From Terebella lapidaria (taxonomy: Eukaryota > Annelida > Polychaeta > Terebellida > Terebellidae): a stretch of DNA of 64,000 nucleotides. Position numbers and translations under genes: made by a program. The stretch lies in the NCBI GenBank assembly GCA_949152475.1, contig OX424558.1, forward strand, positions 42,214,751-42,278,750. The letters run 5' to 3'. Positions 49,030-58,735 of the stretch are shown here, piece by piece. The stretch's first letter is position 1. Each line of letters starts with the position of its first letter. The notes below the pieces were generated by a model, which worked only from the letters and a program-made list of their open reading frames with translations, made no database searches and was not told where the DNA came from.

Positions 49030-52000
49030 ATGGGCCATTGGCAGGTGTGTGCACGGCTTCACAGGCGAGAAGCTCGACGAAGACGTGAAGAACACATTGC
49101 CAGGGGGGAATTTTTAGTTTCACAGATTTTTAATAGGTTTTTCCGGTGTGCATCCGAAGTAACTGGATGGGCGCAGGAGGAGCTCGAGGATCGAATTCTC
49201 GACTATTTGGAGGGCAAGCCTGTCAACACAGACGGGAGTGCCAATGTACAGCAAACCGATGGAGCCGTGGAGCGTCTAATGCCCCGCGGAGACGTCAAGG
49301 AAATGCAGACCGATGGAGCCGTGGAGCGTCTAATGACCCGCGGAGACGTCGACGAAATGCAGACCGATGGAGCCGTGGAGCGTCTGGGGACCCACGGAGA
49401 CATCAACGAGGTTTCTGCTAGCAGCAAGGAGAACCAACAGGTTACAACCTTGAGGCTGGAGGCTGCGAAACAGCAGGGACCCCCCTATGCAACTGAACCA
49501 CAAGCGGCCGTGAAAGAGGAGACGGAGGGCCGGTGGAGCGGAATGACCAAGGGGCCAGCGCAGCAGCTATTGCTGGTGGACGACTCATTACTTATCCGGA
49601 GCGGCGGTTCCGAGGGGAGTGATTCCCTTAAGACTGACAGAGAGGACCAGGGTGGTGCATCACTGTGGGTGGACGACTCAGTACTTATCCAGGGCGGCGT
49701 CCCTGAGGAGAGTGGCAGCTCTCTTAAGATTGACAGAAATGGCCAGGTGGTGTCGCTGTCAGCCGGTGCCCGAGGCACATTGGCGTGGTATGCGGCGTGC
49801 CACGTTATGGGGAAGGCGACTCGTATGTTGGTGGACACGGGTGCCTCTTCCACCGTTCTGGACGAGTGTCTCTTCGACCAAATGGATGACGAACATAAAG
49901 CAATGATAAGGCAGACGAGAATAAGGTTACGGGCAGCAACCGGAGACTACTTACAGGTTCAAGGAGAGATGACAGTTCAACTTCTACTGGGCACACGACT
50001 CGTGTCGGCAGATGTACTGGTAGCCAAACTAGGGATCCCGGGAGTGTTGGGGCTTGATGTACTTCAACAGATTGGGGGACAGCTGGATCTGCGTAAGGGC
50101 GAGTGGCAGGTGGGCGACACTACCGTAGTGATGAGCTCGGGCCACGAGGGCGCCGTCTACACACTGGTGACGGAGGAGACGGTCGTCTTGCCACCCTTTT
50201 CAGAGATGATGGTGGACCTCAAGCTGACAGGAAGTGAGGGAGGAGTTCCGAAGGCCGGCCTCGTGCAGTCCGCAAGAGAGCCGTTGGAGGACGACCCCCT
50301 CGTAGTGGGACGAGCCCTGGTACGACCCCGAGGACGCCTGGTACCGGTGGTACTTCTGAACGCCGGCGCTGGAGCTTGCACTGTGCTGATGGGGACCATC
50401 CTAGCCGAGCTTCACGGAATAGAGGCCGTGATCGACCTGGGATTTCGTCCCGATGGAGGGAAAACAACCCAGAATGAACCTAAAAGGGAACAGTGGTACC
50501 GGGAGGAGAGCGGGAGGGAGCATGAGCCCCTTACACCAAACTCCACCAAGTGGCGGAACCGGACGCCTGAGCAGCCCGAAACCAGAGTGCACGCCATGCA
50601 CGCAGAATCGTCGACGAAGACACCAGAGTGCCCGGAGCATTTAGAACCGCTCCTGGAGGGAATGCATCCGAACTTGACGGAAAAGGAGGTGGAGGTCGTC
50701 AGCGATCTCCTTCGACGCCACCAGCAGGTCTTTATGGGACCAGATGGGAGGTTGGGCCGGACGTCCCTGGCGAAACACGTCATCGACACGGGAGATCACC
50801 CCCCGATCAAGCAGCCTCTGAGGAGAGCCCCGTACTACCAACAAGAGCTGATCGAGGACGAGGTCGACAAGATGTTGAAAGCTGACGTTGTGGAGCCAAG
50901 TGACAGTCCATGGTCGTCTCCCATCGTGCTAGTGAAAAAGAAGGATGGTGCACTGAGATTTTGCGTCGACTACCGCCGTCTAAATGATGTCACCCGGAAG
51001 GATGCGTACCCCCTGCCTCGAGTCGACGAGAGTTTTGATACCTTGTCAGGAGGACGATATTTTTCGACGCTAGACTTGGCTAGTGGTTACTGGCAGGTCG
51101 AGATGGACGACAGGGACAAGGAGAAGACGGCGTTCACTACCCGTAGTGGACTCTATCAATTTAAAGTGATGCCGTTTGGATTGGCGACGGCCCCGGCTAC
51201 TTTTGAACGTCTAATGGAGCTGGCACTGAGGGGACTCCAATGGAAGCGTTGTCTAATTTATTTGGACGATGTCGTCTGTCTTGGAAAGACTTTCCAAGAA
51301 GCCGTGGACAACCTCGAGGACGTGTTCCGGAGACTGCAGGCTGCCGGGCTGAAGCTGAAACCCGCCAAGTGTGAGCTGTTTCGACAACAGGTCAACTTCC
51401 TGGGCCATGTCGTGTCCGACCGAGGCATCCAGTGCGACCCTGCCAAGGTCGAAGCTGTAACAAAAATGGTTCCTCCGACCACCTTGACAGAACTAAGGAG
51501 CTTCCTTGGGTTCGTGGGGTACTACCGCAGATTCATCCCTGACTTTGCCACCCGAGCGGGACCCCTCAACCACCTGTTAAAGAAGGAAGTCAACTACCAT
51601 TGGAGCGAGGCTCATCAGCAGGCGTTCGAGGCGCTGCGTCAACCCCTGACCGAGCACCCCCTGCTGGTGTACCCTGACATGGACCAAGAATTTATTTTAG
51701 ATACTGATGCTAGCGGCTACGGAGTGGGAGGCGTCTTATCCCAAGTGCAGGACGGACGAGAGCGGGTGATCGCCTATGCTTCCAGAACCCTGAGGGACAC
51801 CCAGCGGAATTACTGCACCACCAAGCGGGAGCTCCTGGCCGTCGTCAGTATGATACACCATTTCAGACATTTCTTGTGGGGGAGAGCGTTCTTACTACGA
51901 ACCGACCACGCCTCTCTCAAGTGGCTACTGAACTTTCGGGATGCGGAAGGAATGATCGCTAGATGGGCAGCTCGCATCGCCAGCTACGCCTTCAGGTGTG

Positions 52001-54102
52001 AGGTCCGACCGGGAGTACAACACGGGAATGCAGACGGGATGTCCAGATGCCGACAGTGCCGGAGACCGGATTGTCCCGCCCCTCGCCACACCACAAGACC
52101 CGAAGGAGAAGAGGAGGCCTGTCCGACTCAGGAGGAGTGTCCCCTACCCCTGGAGGACCTCTCTGACGAGGATCTGCTTCCACCGATCAGCGGAGAAGGA
52201 TGGAGCCCCGGAGGACCTCAAGTTAACATCTTGCGGGAGGTCCCTGTGGAGCCCTGGACGGAGGACTACTATTGCGGAGATGGAGTCGGGATATTCCAGA
52301 TCTGGGAGGTGCGCTGCCAGGAGGACCCGAGGACGACTACCCAGCCGACCGAGGAATGCCTGCCTGACCGGAGCCCCCCACAGACGGAGGAAGGAGCCAG
52401 GAGCGTCTGCAGAACCCTGCATCAGCTCCGCCCCTCTGCCTGGGTTTGGTTTCTCCTGATGATGCTCCTCGCACTGCATGGTTTGGGACCGGAGGTTGTG
52501 GCCGGAGCAGCGATCGGCGCGACGGCCGACGTGTGGATGCGCTGCCGAGAGGAGCCCTTCCTGGACCCATGCCCCAACCCTGTGCTCCGAGATCCAGACA
52601 AACAAATGCTAGCTGTCACGCGGGCTATGGCTACGGGAGGACGCCGGAATCCGATGGAGGGAGCCCCGGAGGCCCAGGTCCTGAATGGTTATTCCCAGGA
52701 GGACCTAGTGACCCTTCAACGAGCCGACCCTGAAGTTGGAGGCATCCTCGGGTGGAAGAATATTTTCACTGAGAGACCTGCATGGCCCGAAGTCAGAACA
52801 AAAAGTCAGCAAATGAAGACTCTGTGGCAACAGTGGGACCAGCTGGAGCTACGTGATGGGCTTCTGTACCGGCGGTACCAAGCGGCTTGCCAGAACGCAC
52901 CAATCCATCAACTGGTCGTTCCACAGGTCCTGAGACGCGCCGTCATGAAGGAGGTCCACACCGGCAAGCTGATGAGTCACCAGGGAGTCACCAAAACAGT
53001 CCACCGACTAAAAGCGAGAATGTACTGGCCGGGTATGACGAAGGACGTGGAGCGTTGGTGCCGGGAGTGCCTGAAGTGTAGTGGGAGAAAGCCGCGACCG
53101 GGGCCCAAGTACCACCCCATGGGAAATCTACCGGTAGGCGATCGGCTAGAAAGGGTGGCCATGGACATTTTGGAGCCTGGAACGATCACCAATTCTGGGA
53201 ACCGGTATATACTGGTCGTGGGTGATTATTTCACCAAGTGGACTGAGGCCTACGCTCTACCCAACCATGAGGCTCAGACGGTGGCGGACGTCTTTGTGAC
53301 TGAGTTCGTGTGCCGCCTGGGAATGCCAGCCAAGATACACACCGACCAGGGACGAGAGTTCGAGAGTAAGCTTTTCCTTGAGATGATCAAGATCCTAGGA
53401 GGGGAGAAGACTCGGACGACCCCTTATCACGCCAAATCAGACGGGATGGTCGAGCGATTCAACCGGACCCTGCTGAACCTTCTGGCCGTGGTCGTGGACG
53501 AGAACCATGACGACTGGGACGACCATCTGCCCTACGTGATGGCGACTTATAGAACCTCAGTACACGAAAGCACCGGGTGTACACCATTTCGAATGATGAT
53601 GGGACGGGAGGCAACCACCCCATTGGACCTGAGGTACCGGACGAAACCGGACGATTTGGGAGGACCAGTCCCCGAGTGTGCGTCCGAATACGTCGAATGG
53701 GTGAAGGAAGCCACCATACAAGCTCACGAGACTGCCCGAGAGTGCCTGAAGACGGCTACGGTGCGACAAAAGCGCCATCATGACATAAAATCAGCCGCTC
53801 GACATTTTCCGGTGGGCACCTGGGTGATGTATTGGTACCCTCCAAAGGCTAGACCAAAACTAGGACTAGGGTGGACGGGACCTTATCTCGTTGTGAAGTC
53901 TCATCTCGGATGGATGGTGTCCATACAAGATCGACCCGGTGGCAAGATTAAAGATGTCCACATTGACAATATAAAAAGGTGCTGGTTCACCCCTGAAACC
54001 GACGCCTGGATACCCAATCCGGACGATGTGACCCCAGTCCGGACCCCCAGTGATGACGAGGGACGAGTGGAAAACAGCGGGAATGCAGTCCAAACGATGT
54101 AA
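49030..54102 (+). CDS. pol: Gypsy pol polyprotein (protease, RT, RNase H, integrase)
   Basis: 1690 codons. Near the N-terminus are three 20-residue repeats (QTDGAVERLMPRGDVKEM type, about 73-130). Protease DTGAS is at 269-273. Reverse transcriptase runs from about 600 to 780, with FCVDYRRLNDVTRKDAYPLP and YLDD at 744-747. RNase H begins at DTDASGYG (D891). The integrase has an HHCC zinc module (HTGKLMSHQGVTKTVH...CRECLKC, about 1310-1350) and the catalytic triad D1399, D1439 and E1475 with the usual 35-residue spacing. A GPY/F-type tail follows (WTGPYLVVKSH...HIDNIKRC). Between RNase H and integrase lies an unusual hydrophobic stretch (WVWFLLMMLLALHG, from residue 1138). The order marks Gypsy/Metaviridae. 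No chromodomain was recognised. Confidence 0.96.
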   Translation: MGHWQVCARLHRREARRRREEHIARGEFLVSQIFNRFFRCASEVTGWAQEELEDRILDYLEGKPVNTDGSANVQQTDGAVERLMPRGDVKEMQTDGAVERLMTRGDVDEMQTDGAVERLGTHGDINEVSASSKENQQVTTLRLEAAKQQGPPYATEPQAAVKEETEGRWSGMTKGPAQQLLLVDDSLLIRSGGSEGSDSLKTDREDQGGASLWVDDSVLIQGGVPEESGSSLKIDRNGQVVSLSAGARGTLAWYAACHVMGKATRMLVDTGASSTVLDECLFDQMDDEHKAMIRQTRIRLRAATGDYLQVQGEMTVQLLLGTRLVSADVLVAKLGIPGVLGLDVLQQIGGQLDLRKGEWQVGDTTVVMSSGHEGAVYTLVTEETVVLPPFSEMMVDLKLTGSEGGVPKAGLVQSAREPLEDDPLVVGRALVRPRGRLVPVVLLNAGAGACTVLMGTILAELHGIEAVIDLGFRPDGGKTTQNEPKREQWYREESGREHEPLTPNSTKWRNRTPEQPETRVHAMHAESSTKTPECPEHLEPLLEGMHPNLTEKEVEVVSDLLRRHQQVFMGPDGRLGRTSLAKHVIDTGDHPPIKQPLRRAPYYQQELIEDEVDKMLKADVVEPSDSPWSSPIVLVKKKDGALRFCVDYRRLNDVTRKDAYPLPRVDESFDTLSGGRYFSTLDLASGYWQVEMDDRDKEKTAFTTRSGLYQFKVMPFGLATAPATFERLMELALRGLQWKRCLIYLDDVVCLGKTFQEAVDNLEDVFRRLQAAGLKLKPAKCELFRQQVNFLGHVVSDRGIQCDPAKVEAVTKMVPPTTLTELRSFLGFVGYYRRFIPDFATRAGPLNHLLKKEVNYHWSEAHQQAFEALRQPLTEHPLLVYPDMDQEFILDTDASGYGVGGVLSQVQDGRERVIAYASRTLRDTQRNYCTTKRELLAVVSMIHHFRHFLWGRAFLLRTDHASLKWLLNFRDAEGMIARWAARIASYAFRCEVRPGVQHGNADGMSRCRQCRRPDCPAPRHTTRPEGEEEACPTQEECPLPLEDLSDEDLLPPISGEGWSPGGPQVNILREVPVEPWTEDYYCGDGVGIFQIWEVRCQEDPRTTTQPTEECLPDRSPPQTEEGARSVCRTLHQLRPSAWVWFLLMMLLALHGLGPEVVAGAAIGATADVWMRCREEPFLDPCPNPVLRDPDKQMLAVTRAMATGGRRNPMEGAPEAQVLNGYSQEDLVTLQRADPEVGGILGWKNIFTERPAWPEVRTKSQQMKTLWQQWDQLELRDGLLYRRYQAACQNAPIHQLVVPQVLRRAVMKEVHTGKLMSHQGVTKTVHRLKARMYWPGMTKDVERWCRECLKCSGRKPRPGPKYHPMGNLPVGDRLERVAMDILEPGTITNSGNRYILVVGDYFTKWTEAYALPNHEAQTVADVFVTEFVCRLGMPAKIHTDQGREFESKLFLEMIKILGGEKTRTTPYHAKSDGMVERFNRTLLNLLAVVVDENHDDWDDHLPYVMATYRTSVHESTGCTPFRMMMGREATTPLDLRYRTKPDDLGGPVPECASEYVEWVKEATIQAHETARECLKTATVRQKRHHDIKSAARHFPVGTWVMYWYPPKARPKLGLGWTGPYLVVKSHLGWMVSIQDRPGGKIKDVHIDNIKRCWFTPETDAWIPNPDDVTPVRTPSDDEGRVENSGNAVQTM

Positions 54103-54117
54103 ACGATGACGGGAGCG

Positions 54118-54235
54118 TTCGCGGAAGAACCGTTCGCGGAAGCAGCGTTCGCGGAAGCAGCGTTCGCGGAAGTACCGTTCGCGGAAGCACGTTCGCGGAA
54201 GCAGCGTTCGCGGAAGAACCGTTCGCGGAAGCAAG
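54118..54235 (+). promoter_or_regulatory. Array of eight TTCGCGGAAG motifs before the third ORF
   Basis: Eight exact GTTCGCGGAAG copies spaced 14-15 bp apart in the non-coding gap between pol and the third ORF. They match the motif of the LTR array. With the TATA box at 54300 they look like a compact internal promoter/enhancer. Possible binders are the element's own zinc-finger protein, or host ETS- or E2F-type factors (GCGGAAG, TTCGCG). Confidence 0.65.
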
Positions 54236-54299
54236 CGAAAAACGTTATTTCGTTCCACGACAATGCTTTTTCCCCCAGATCCCTGGTCCGCGCCTTTTC

Positions 54300-54307
54300 T
54301 ATATAAG
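54300..54307 (+). promoter_or_regulatory. Internal TATA box for the third ORF
   Basis: TATATAAG, identical to the LTR TATA box, 42 bp before the ATG at 54342. An RNA start about 30 bp downstream would leave a leader of only about a dozen bases. It is preceded at 67 bp by the eight-motif array. Confidence 0.6.
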
Positions 54308-54341
54308 CAGGCCGGCCTACGATTCCGTCATCACTTCAACC

Positions 54342-55430
54342 ATGAACACACCAACTCTGCAGATCATTGAGATACCCGCATTTGCAGACGAAGATTTCGG
54401 GGACGTTCCAGATTTCGACTTGGCTGACTTTCTGCCCCTTGAAGTCGACAAGATGAGCGACCCACCTACCAAGCCTGACCGAAAGCGGGAGCGCTCGAGG
54501 AGCCGGGAGCGTCGTGAGGAGCCCCGAGGAGGTCGACGGTCCCCTGCCCGGAAGTTGTCCACCGAGAGAGGGCGACGCTGGTGCAGCCCCTGCCGGATCC
54601 ACGTGACGGCATCCAACTTTAGCCGACACGTGGCGACCAAACACACGCAGAAGGAGGGGCGGCACCTCTGCAAGATGTGCAGCCAGCGATTCGCCCGCCG
54701 AGCTGACAGAGACCGGCATGAGACGTCGCATGCCAGCGGCAACACCCTCAAGCCAGGACGGAGGAGGACGACGACCGACACGCCCGTGTCCGACCCCCGA
54801 GATGGTCCGACTACTGTGTCTGCCCCTGAGCTGAAGACTGTCAGCTTTGCGGCCAGCGGGACGACCAGCTCCACGCCGTCAAGCCCCCGGGAGGACGCCC
54901 CCAGGTCAGAGGACGCCCCAGACCCCGAGGACGACCCCCCGAATAGCGAAGAGGAACCGGAGTCTCAGCAGGAGCGGAGAGAGGCGGAATCCCCGGAGGC
55001 CCCCACCCCCGAGGACGACGGACCCCCCGTTCCCAGAGACTCGGCCCCTACCTACAAGCCCCTAGACCTGAGTTGGTACCTCAAGCCCGTTCCGGAGGAG
55101 GAGGACCAACTGCGACCGTATGTGGAGGGCCTGGGCAGAGCGGTCACTGCCGGAGAGAAGGCCCTGGAGGACCTGGCGTCCACGATAGCCATGGGACGAC
55201 GCCACCTCACCCAAGCGGAGGCTCGGCTCCAAGCCAAGGAGGAGCAGAGACAGCTCGAGGCCGAGGTGCTGCAGCTGCGAGGGGAGGCCTCTCAACGAGA
55301 GAAGAGCCACCGGAAGGAGCTGCGAGCCCACGTCCGAGAGACCAAGCTGCTCCGGGAACAGCTCCGAGCATATACAGACACTCGGGACAGGCTGGCGGAG
55401 ACGTCCGAAAGCGAGGTGGATCGCCAGTGA
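54342..55430 (+). CDS. Third ORF of the Gypsy element: C2H2 zinc-finger, coiled-coil protein
   Basis: 362 codons in the position where some Gypsy elements carry env, but there is no signal peptide or membrane segment. The N-terminus is acidic (residues 8-37, DEDFGDVPDFDLADF). An RS/basic segment follows (46-79). Then come two C2H2 fingers: residues 81-101 (CSPCRIHVTASNFSRH..H) and 110-130 (CKMCSQRFARRADRDRHETSH, spacing C-2-C-12-H-3-H). A proline/acidic region (about 170-240) precedes a heptad-rich helix (about 270-350, EKALEDLASTIAMGRRHLTQ, EEQRQLEAEVLQLRGEA) that should form a coiled coil. Acidic segment, fingers and dimerising helix together suggest a DNA-binding regulator. Likely targets are the TTCGCGGAAG arrays, but that is inference. 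I know of no named homologue. Confidence 0.85.
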   Translation: MNTPTLQIIEIPAFADEDFGDVPDFDLADFLPLEVDKMSDPPTKPDRKRERSRSRERREEPRGGRRSPARKLSTERGRRWCSPCRIHVTASNFSRHVATKHTQKEGRHLCKMCSQRFARRADRDRHETSHASGNTLKPGRRRTTTDTPVSDPRDGPTTVSAPELKTVSFAASGTTSSTPSSPREDAPRSEDAPDPEDDPPNSEEEPESQQERREAESPEAPTPEDDGPPVPRDSAPTYKPLDLSWYLKPVPEEEDQLRPYVEGLGRAVTAGEKALEDLASTIAMGRRHLTQAEARLQAKEEQRQLEAEVLQLRGEASQREKSHRKELRAHVRETKLLREQLRAYTDTRDRLAETSESEVDRQ

Positions 55431-55536
55431 AGTGGAGGGAGAGAGCCCTGTAAACATCAGACAGGCAGGAAAAGACGAAGAAGGAGGAAGAAGAGAAAAG
55501 AAGAGAGAGAAAGGATCAACGGGGACGTTGATCTCC

Positions 55537-55549
55537 AGAAAGGGTGGAG
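55537..55549 (+). other. Polypurine tract
   Basis: AGAAAGGGTGGAG directly before the 3' LTR. It would be the plus-strand primer of the Gypsy element. A longer GA-rich stretch (about 55470-55515) and a small hairpin (GATCAACGGGGACGTTGATC) lie just upstream. Confidence 0.75.
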
Positions 55550-55550
55550 T

Positions 55551-56446
55551 TGTAACAAAACCATGCAACTGCCGCGCTGAAACGTTCGTTAGGAACGGTC
55601 ACGTGATCTACAAAGTCCACTTGCGAAGACACCGTTCGCGGAAGAACCGTTGGCGGAAGCACGATTGCGGAAGCATCATCAGCGGAAGCATCGTTCGCGG
55701 AAGAACCGTTCGCGGAAGCACGATTGCGGAAGCATCATCAGCGGAAGCATCAGTCGCGGAAGCACCGTTCGCGGAAGAGGAGCCTTCGCGGAAGAACCGT
55801 TCGCGGACGCAGTCTTCACCACGTGGAGAAGAGTGCGGAAGATACGTTCGCGGACGAAGATGCGCGCGCAGCCACCCTGGCTATATAAGGGAGAGCGGAC
55901 GGCCGCTCTGAGAGCACTGCAACAGCGACATCGACCGTGGGGAGATCGTCACCGCCACAGCCAAGGGACTCGACGAACTCCGTGCGGACGACTCCTTCTT
56001 CAGGGCCTTAGAGTCAACCGGGATTTAGACCGACTACCTGGAGAAACCATTCGACTAAGCGGGACGGGAAACTTCAACGGGAAGGGACAGAGAGACGCCG
56101 CCGGCTAAGAACTCTTTTTAGTTGTGCCCTCGTGCACTATTTATTTTTGAAATGTGATCATACAGTGCTCCATGTCTGAACTTCATATTTGTACGTCACG
56201 TGGGTGACCAGCCATACAATTGTAAGTTGATTTGATGTATATAAATCTTCAATTTATTTACATCTGAGTTGCTTCTTGCCTAAGTGAAGCCGGTGAGCTA
56301 CGGAGTGATGATACACCAGCGTTGGGGGACACCAATTTAGTGACGGCTCTCGAATCACAACGAGCGGGAGTTACATAAAGTCTATACGATCAGAGAAACC
56401 AGGTTTTTTGGGCCACACCGAAAACAAGTCATTACCAAACGTCACA
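55551..56446 (+). repeat. 3' LTR of the young Gypsy element
   Basis: Same length as the 5' LTR and, as far as I can see, the same sequence, motif array and TATA box (TATATAAG at 55882). It ends in GTCACA directly before CATA of the satellite. Confidence 0.95.
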
Positions 56447-58735
56447 CATACATGTCGAGTGACCTCTAAACTGGTCTATAATTGTGGCTTGGGACATACA
56501 TGTCGAGTGACCTCTAAACTGGTCTATAATTGTGGCTTGGGACATACATGTCGAGTGACCTCTAAACTGGTCTATAATTGTGGCTTGGGACATACATGTC
56601 GAGTGACCTCTAAACTGGTCTATAATTGTGGCTTGGGACATACATGTCGAGTGACCTCTAAACTGGTCTATAATTGTGGCTTGGGACATACATGTCGAGT
56701 GACCTCTAAACTGGTCTATGATTGCGGCTTGGGACATACATGTCGAGTGACCTCTAAACTGGTCTATAATTGTGGCTTGGGACATACATGTCGAGTGACC
56801 TCTAAACTGGTCTATGATTGCGGCTTGGGACATACATGTCGAGTGACCTCTAAACTGGTCTATAATTGTGGCTTGGGACATACATGTCGAGTGACCTCTA
56901 AACTGGTCTATAATTGTGGCTTGGGACATACATGTCGAGTGACCTCTAAACTGGTCTATAATTGTGGCTTGGGACATACATGTCGAGTGACCTCTAAACT
57001 GGTCTATAATTGTGGCTTGGGACATACATGTCGAGTGACCTCTAAACTGGTCTATAATTGTGGCTTGGGACATACATGTCGAGTGACCTCTAAACTGGTC
57101 TATAATTGCGGCTTGGGACATACATGTCGAGTGACCTCTAAACTGGTCTATAATTGTGGCTTGGGACATACATGTCGAGTGACCTCTAAACTGGTCTATA
57201 ATTGTGGCTTGGGACATACATGTCGAGTGACCTCTAAACTGGTCTATGATTGTGACTTGGGACATACATGTCGAGTGACCTCTAAACTGGTCTATAATTG
57301 TGGCTTGGGACATACATGTCGAGTGACCTCTAAACTGGTCTATAATTGTGGCTTGGGACATACATGTCGAGTGACCTCTAAACTGGTCTATGATTGTGGC
57401 TTGGGACATACATGTCGAGTGACCTCTAAACTGGTCTATGATTGCGGCTTGGGACATACATGTCGAGTGACCTCTAAACTGGTCTATAATTGTGGCTTGG
57501 GACAAACATGTAAAGCGACCTCTTAACTGGTCTATGATTCTGGCTTTGGACATACATGTAAAGCGACCTCCAAACTGGTCTATTATTCTGGCTTTGGACA
57601 TACATGTAAAGTGACCTCTAAACTGGTCTATGATTCTGGCTTGGGACACACATGTAAAGTGACCTCCAAACTGGTCTATGATTCTGGCTTTGGACATACA
57701 TGTAAAGTGACCTCCAAACTGGTCTATAATTCCGGCTTGGGACACACATGTAAAGTGACCTCCAAACTGGTCTATGATTCTGGCTTTGGACATACATGTA
57801 AAGTGACCTCCAAACTGGTCTATGATTCTGGCTTGGGACACACATGTAAAGTGACCTCCAAACTGGTCTATGATTCTGGCTTCGGACATACATTTAAAGT
57901 GACCTCCAAACTGGTCTATGATTCTCGCTTTGGATATACATGTAAAGTGACATCCAAACTGGTATATTATTCTGGCTTTGGACATACATGTAAAGTGACC
58001 TCTAAACTGGTCTATGATTCTGGCTTTGGACATACATGTAAAGCGACCTCTAAACTGGTCGATGATTCTGGCTTTGGACATACATGTAAAGAGACCTCCA
58101 AACTGGTCTATGATTCTGGCTTTGGACATACATGTAAAGCGACCTCTAAACTGGTCTATGATTGTGGCTTGGGACAAACATGTAAAGTGACCTTCAAACT
58201 GGTCTATAATTTTGGCTTGGTACAAACATGTCAAGTGAAATCCAAACTGGTCTATAATTTTGGCTTGGTACAAGCATGTCATGTGACCTGCAAACTGGGC
58301 TATGATTCTGTCTTGGGACAAACATGTGAAACGACCTCCAAACTGGTCTATGATTTTGGCTTGGGACACACATGTAAATTGACCTCATAACTGGTCTATG
58401 ATATCGGCTTGAGACATACATGTAAAGTGACCTCCAAACTGGTCTATGATTCTGGCTTTGGACATACATGTAAAGTGACATCAAACTGGTCTATAATTCT
58501 GGCTTGGGACATACATGTAAAGTGACATCCAAACTGGTATATTATTCTGGCTTGGGACATACATGTAAAGTGACCTCCAAACTGGTCTATAATTCCGGCT
58601 TGGGACATACATGTAAAGTGACCTCCAAATTGGTCCATGGTTCTGGCTTGGGACATACATGTAAAGTGACATCCAAACTGGTATGTCATTCTGGCTTGGG
58701 ACATATATGTGAAGTGTCATCCAAAGGGACCTCAA
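56447..58735. repeat. 48-bp satellite array, right part (about 47 units)
   Basis: Units from 56447 to about 57510 are nearly uniform (CATACATGTCGAGTGACCTC form). From about 57520 on they are more varied (CATGTAAAGTGACCTCC, GATTCTGGCTTTGG). Since 48 is a multiple of 3, long ORFs run on both strands: a plus-strand frame of 372 codons with 16-residue repeats (CRVTSKLVYNCGLGHT) and a minus-strand frame of 645 codons (MSQATIIDQFRGHSTC). These follow from the period and are not taken as genes. Confidence 0.95.

Larger units (their letters stand above)
45509..56446 (+). mobile_element. Young, whole-looking Gypsy LTR retrotransposon inserted in satellite DNA
   Basis: 10,938 bp with two LTRs of 896 bp (45509-46404 and 55551-56446), each TG...CA. 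No differences were seen by eye, so the insertion is very recent. The 4-bp target duplication CATA (45505-45508, 56447-56450) restores the satellite phase. Parts in order: LTR, primer-binding site, gag, pol with protease-RT-RNase H-integrase order (Gypsy/Metaviridae), a motif array with its own TATA box, a third ORF, a purine tract, LTR. The element is GC-rich in an AT-rich neighbourhood. It looks whole: all three ORFs are open. Confidence 0.95.

Noticed and set aside
54342-55430. Third Gypsy ORF as an envelope gene
   Set aside because: No signal peptide, membrane anchor or glycosylation pattern; it has C2H2 fingers and a coiled coil instead.
56408-58390. Repeat proteins of 372 and 645 residues on opposite strands
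   Set aside because: They follow from a 48-bp satellite whose period is a multiple of three. No start context, splice signal or known domain supports a gene.
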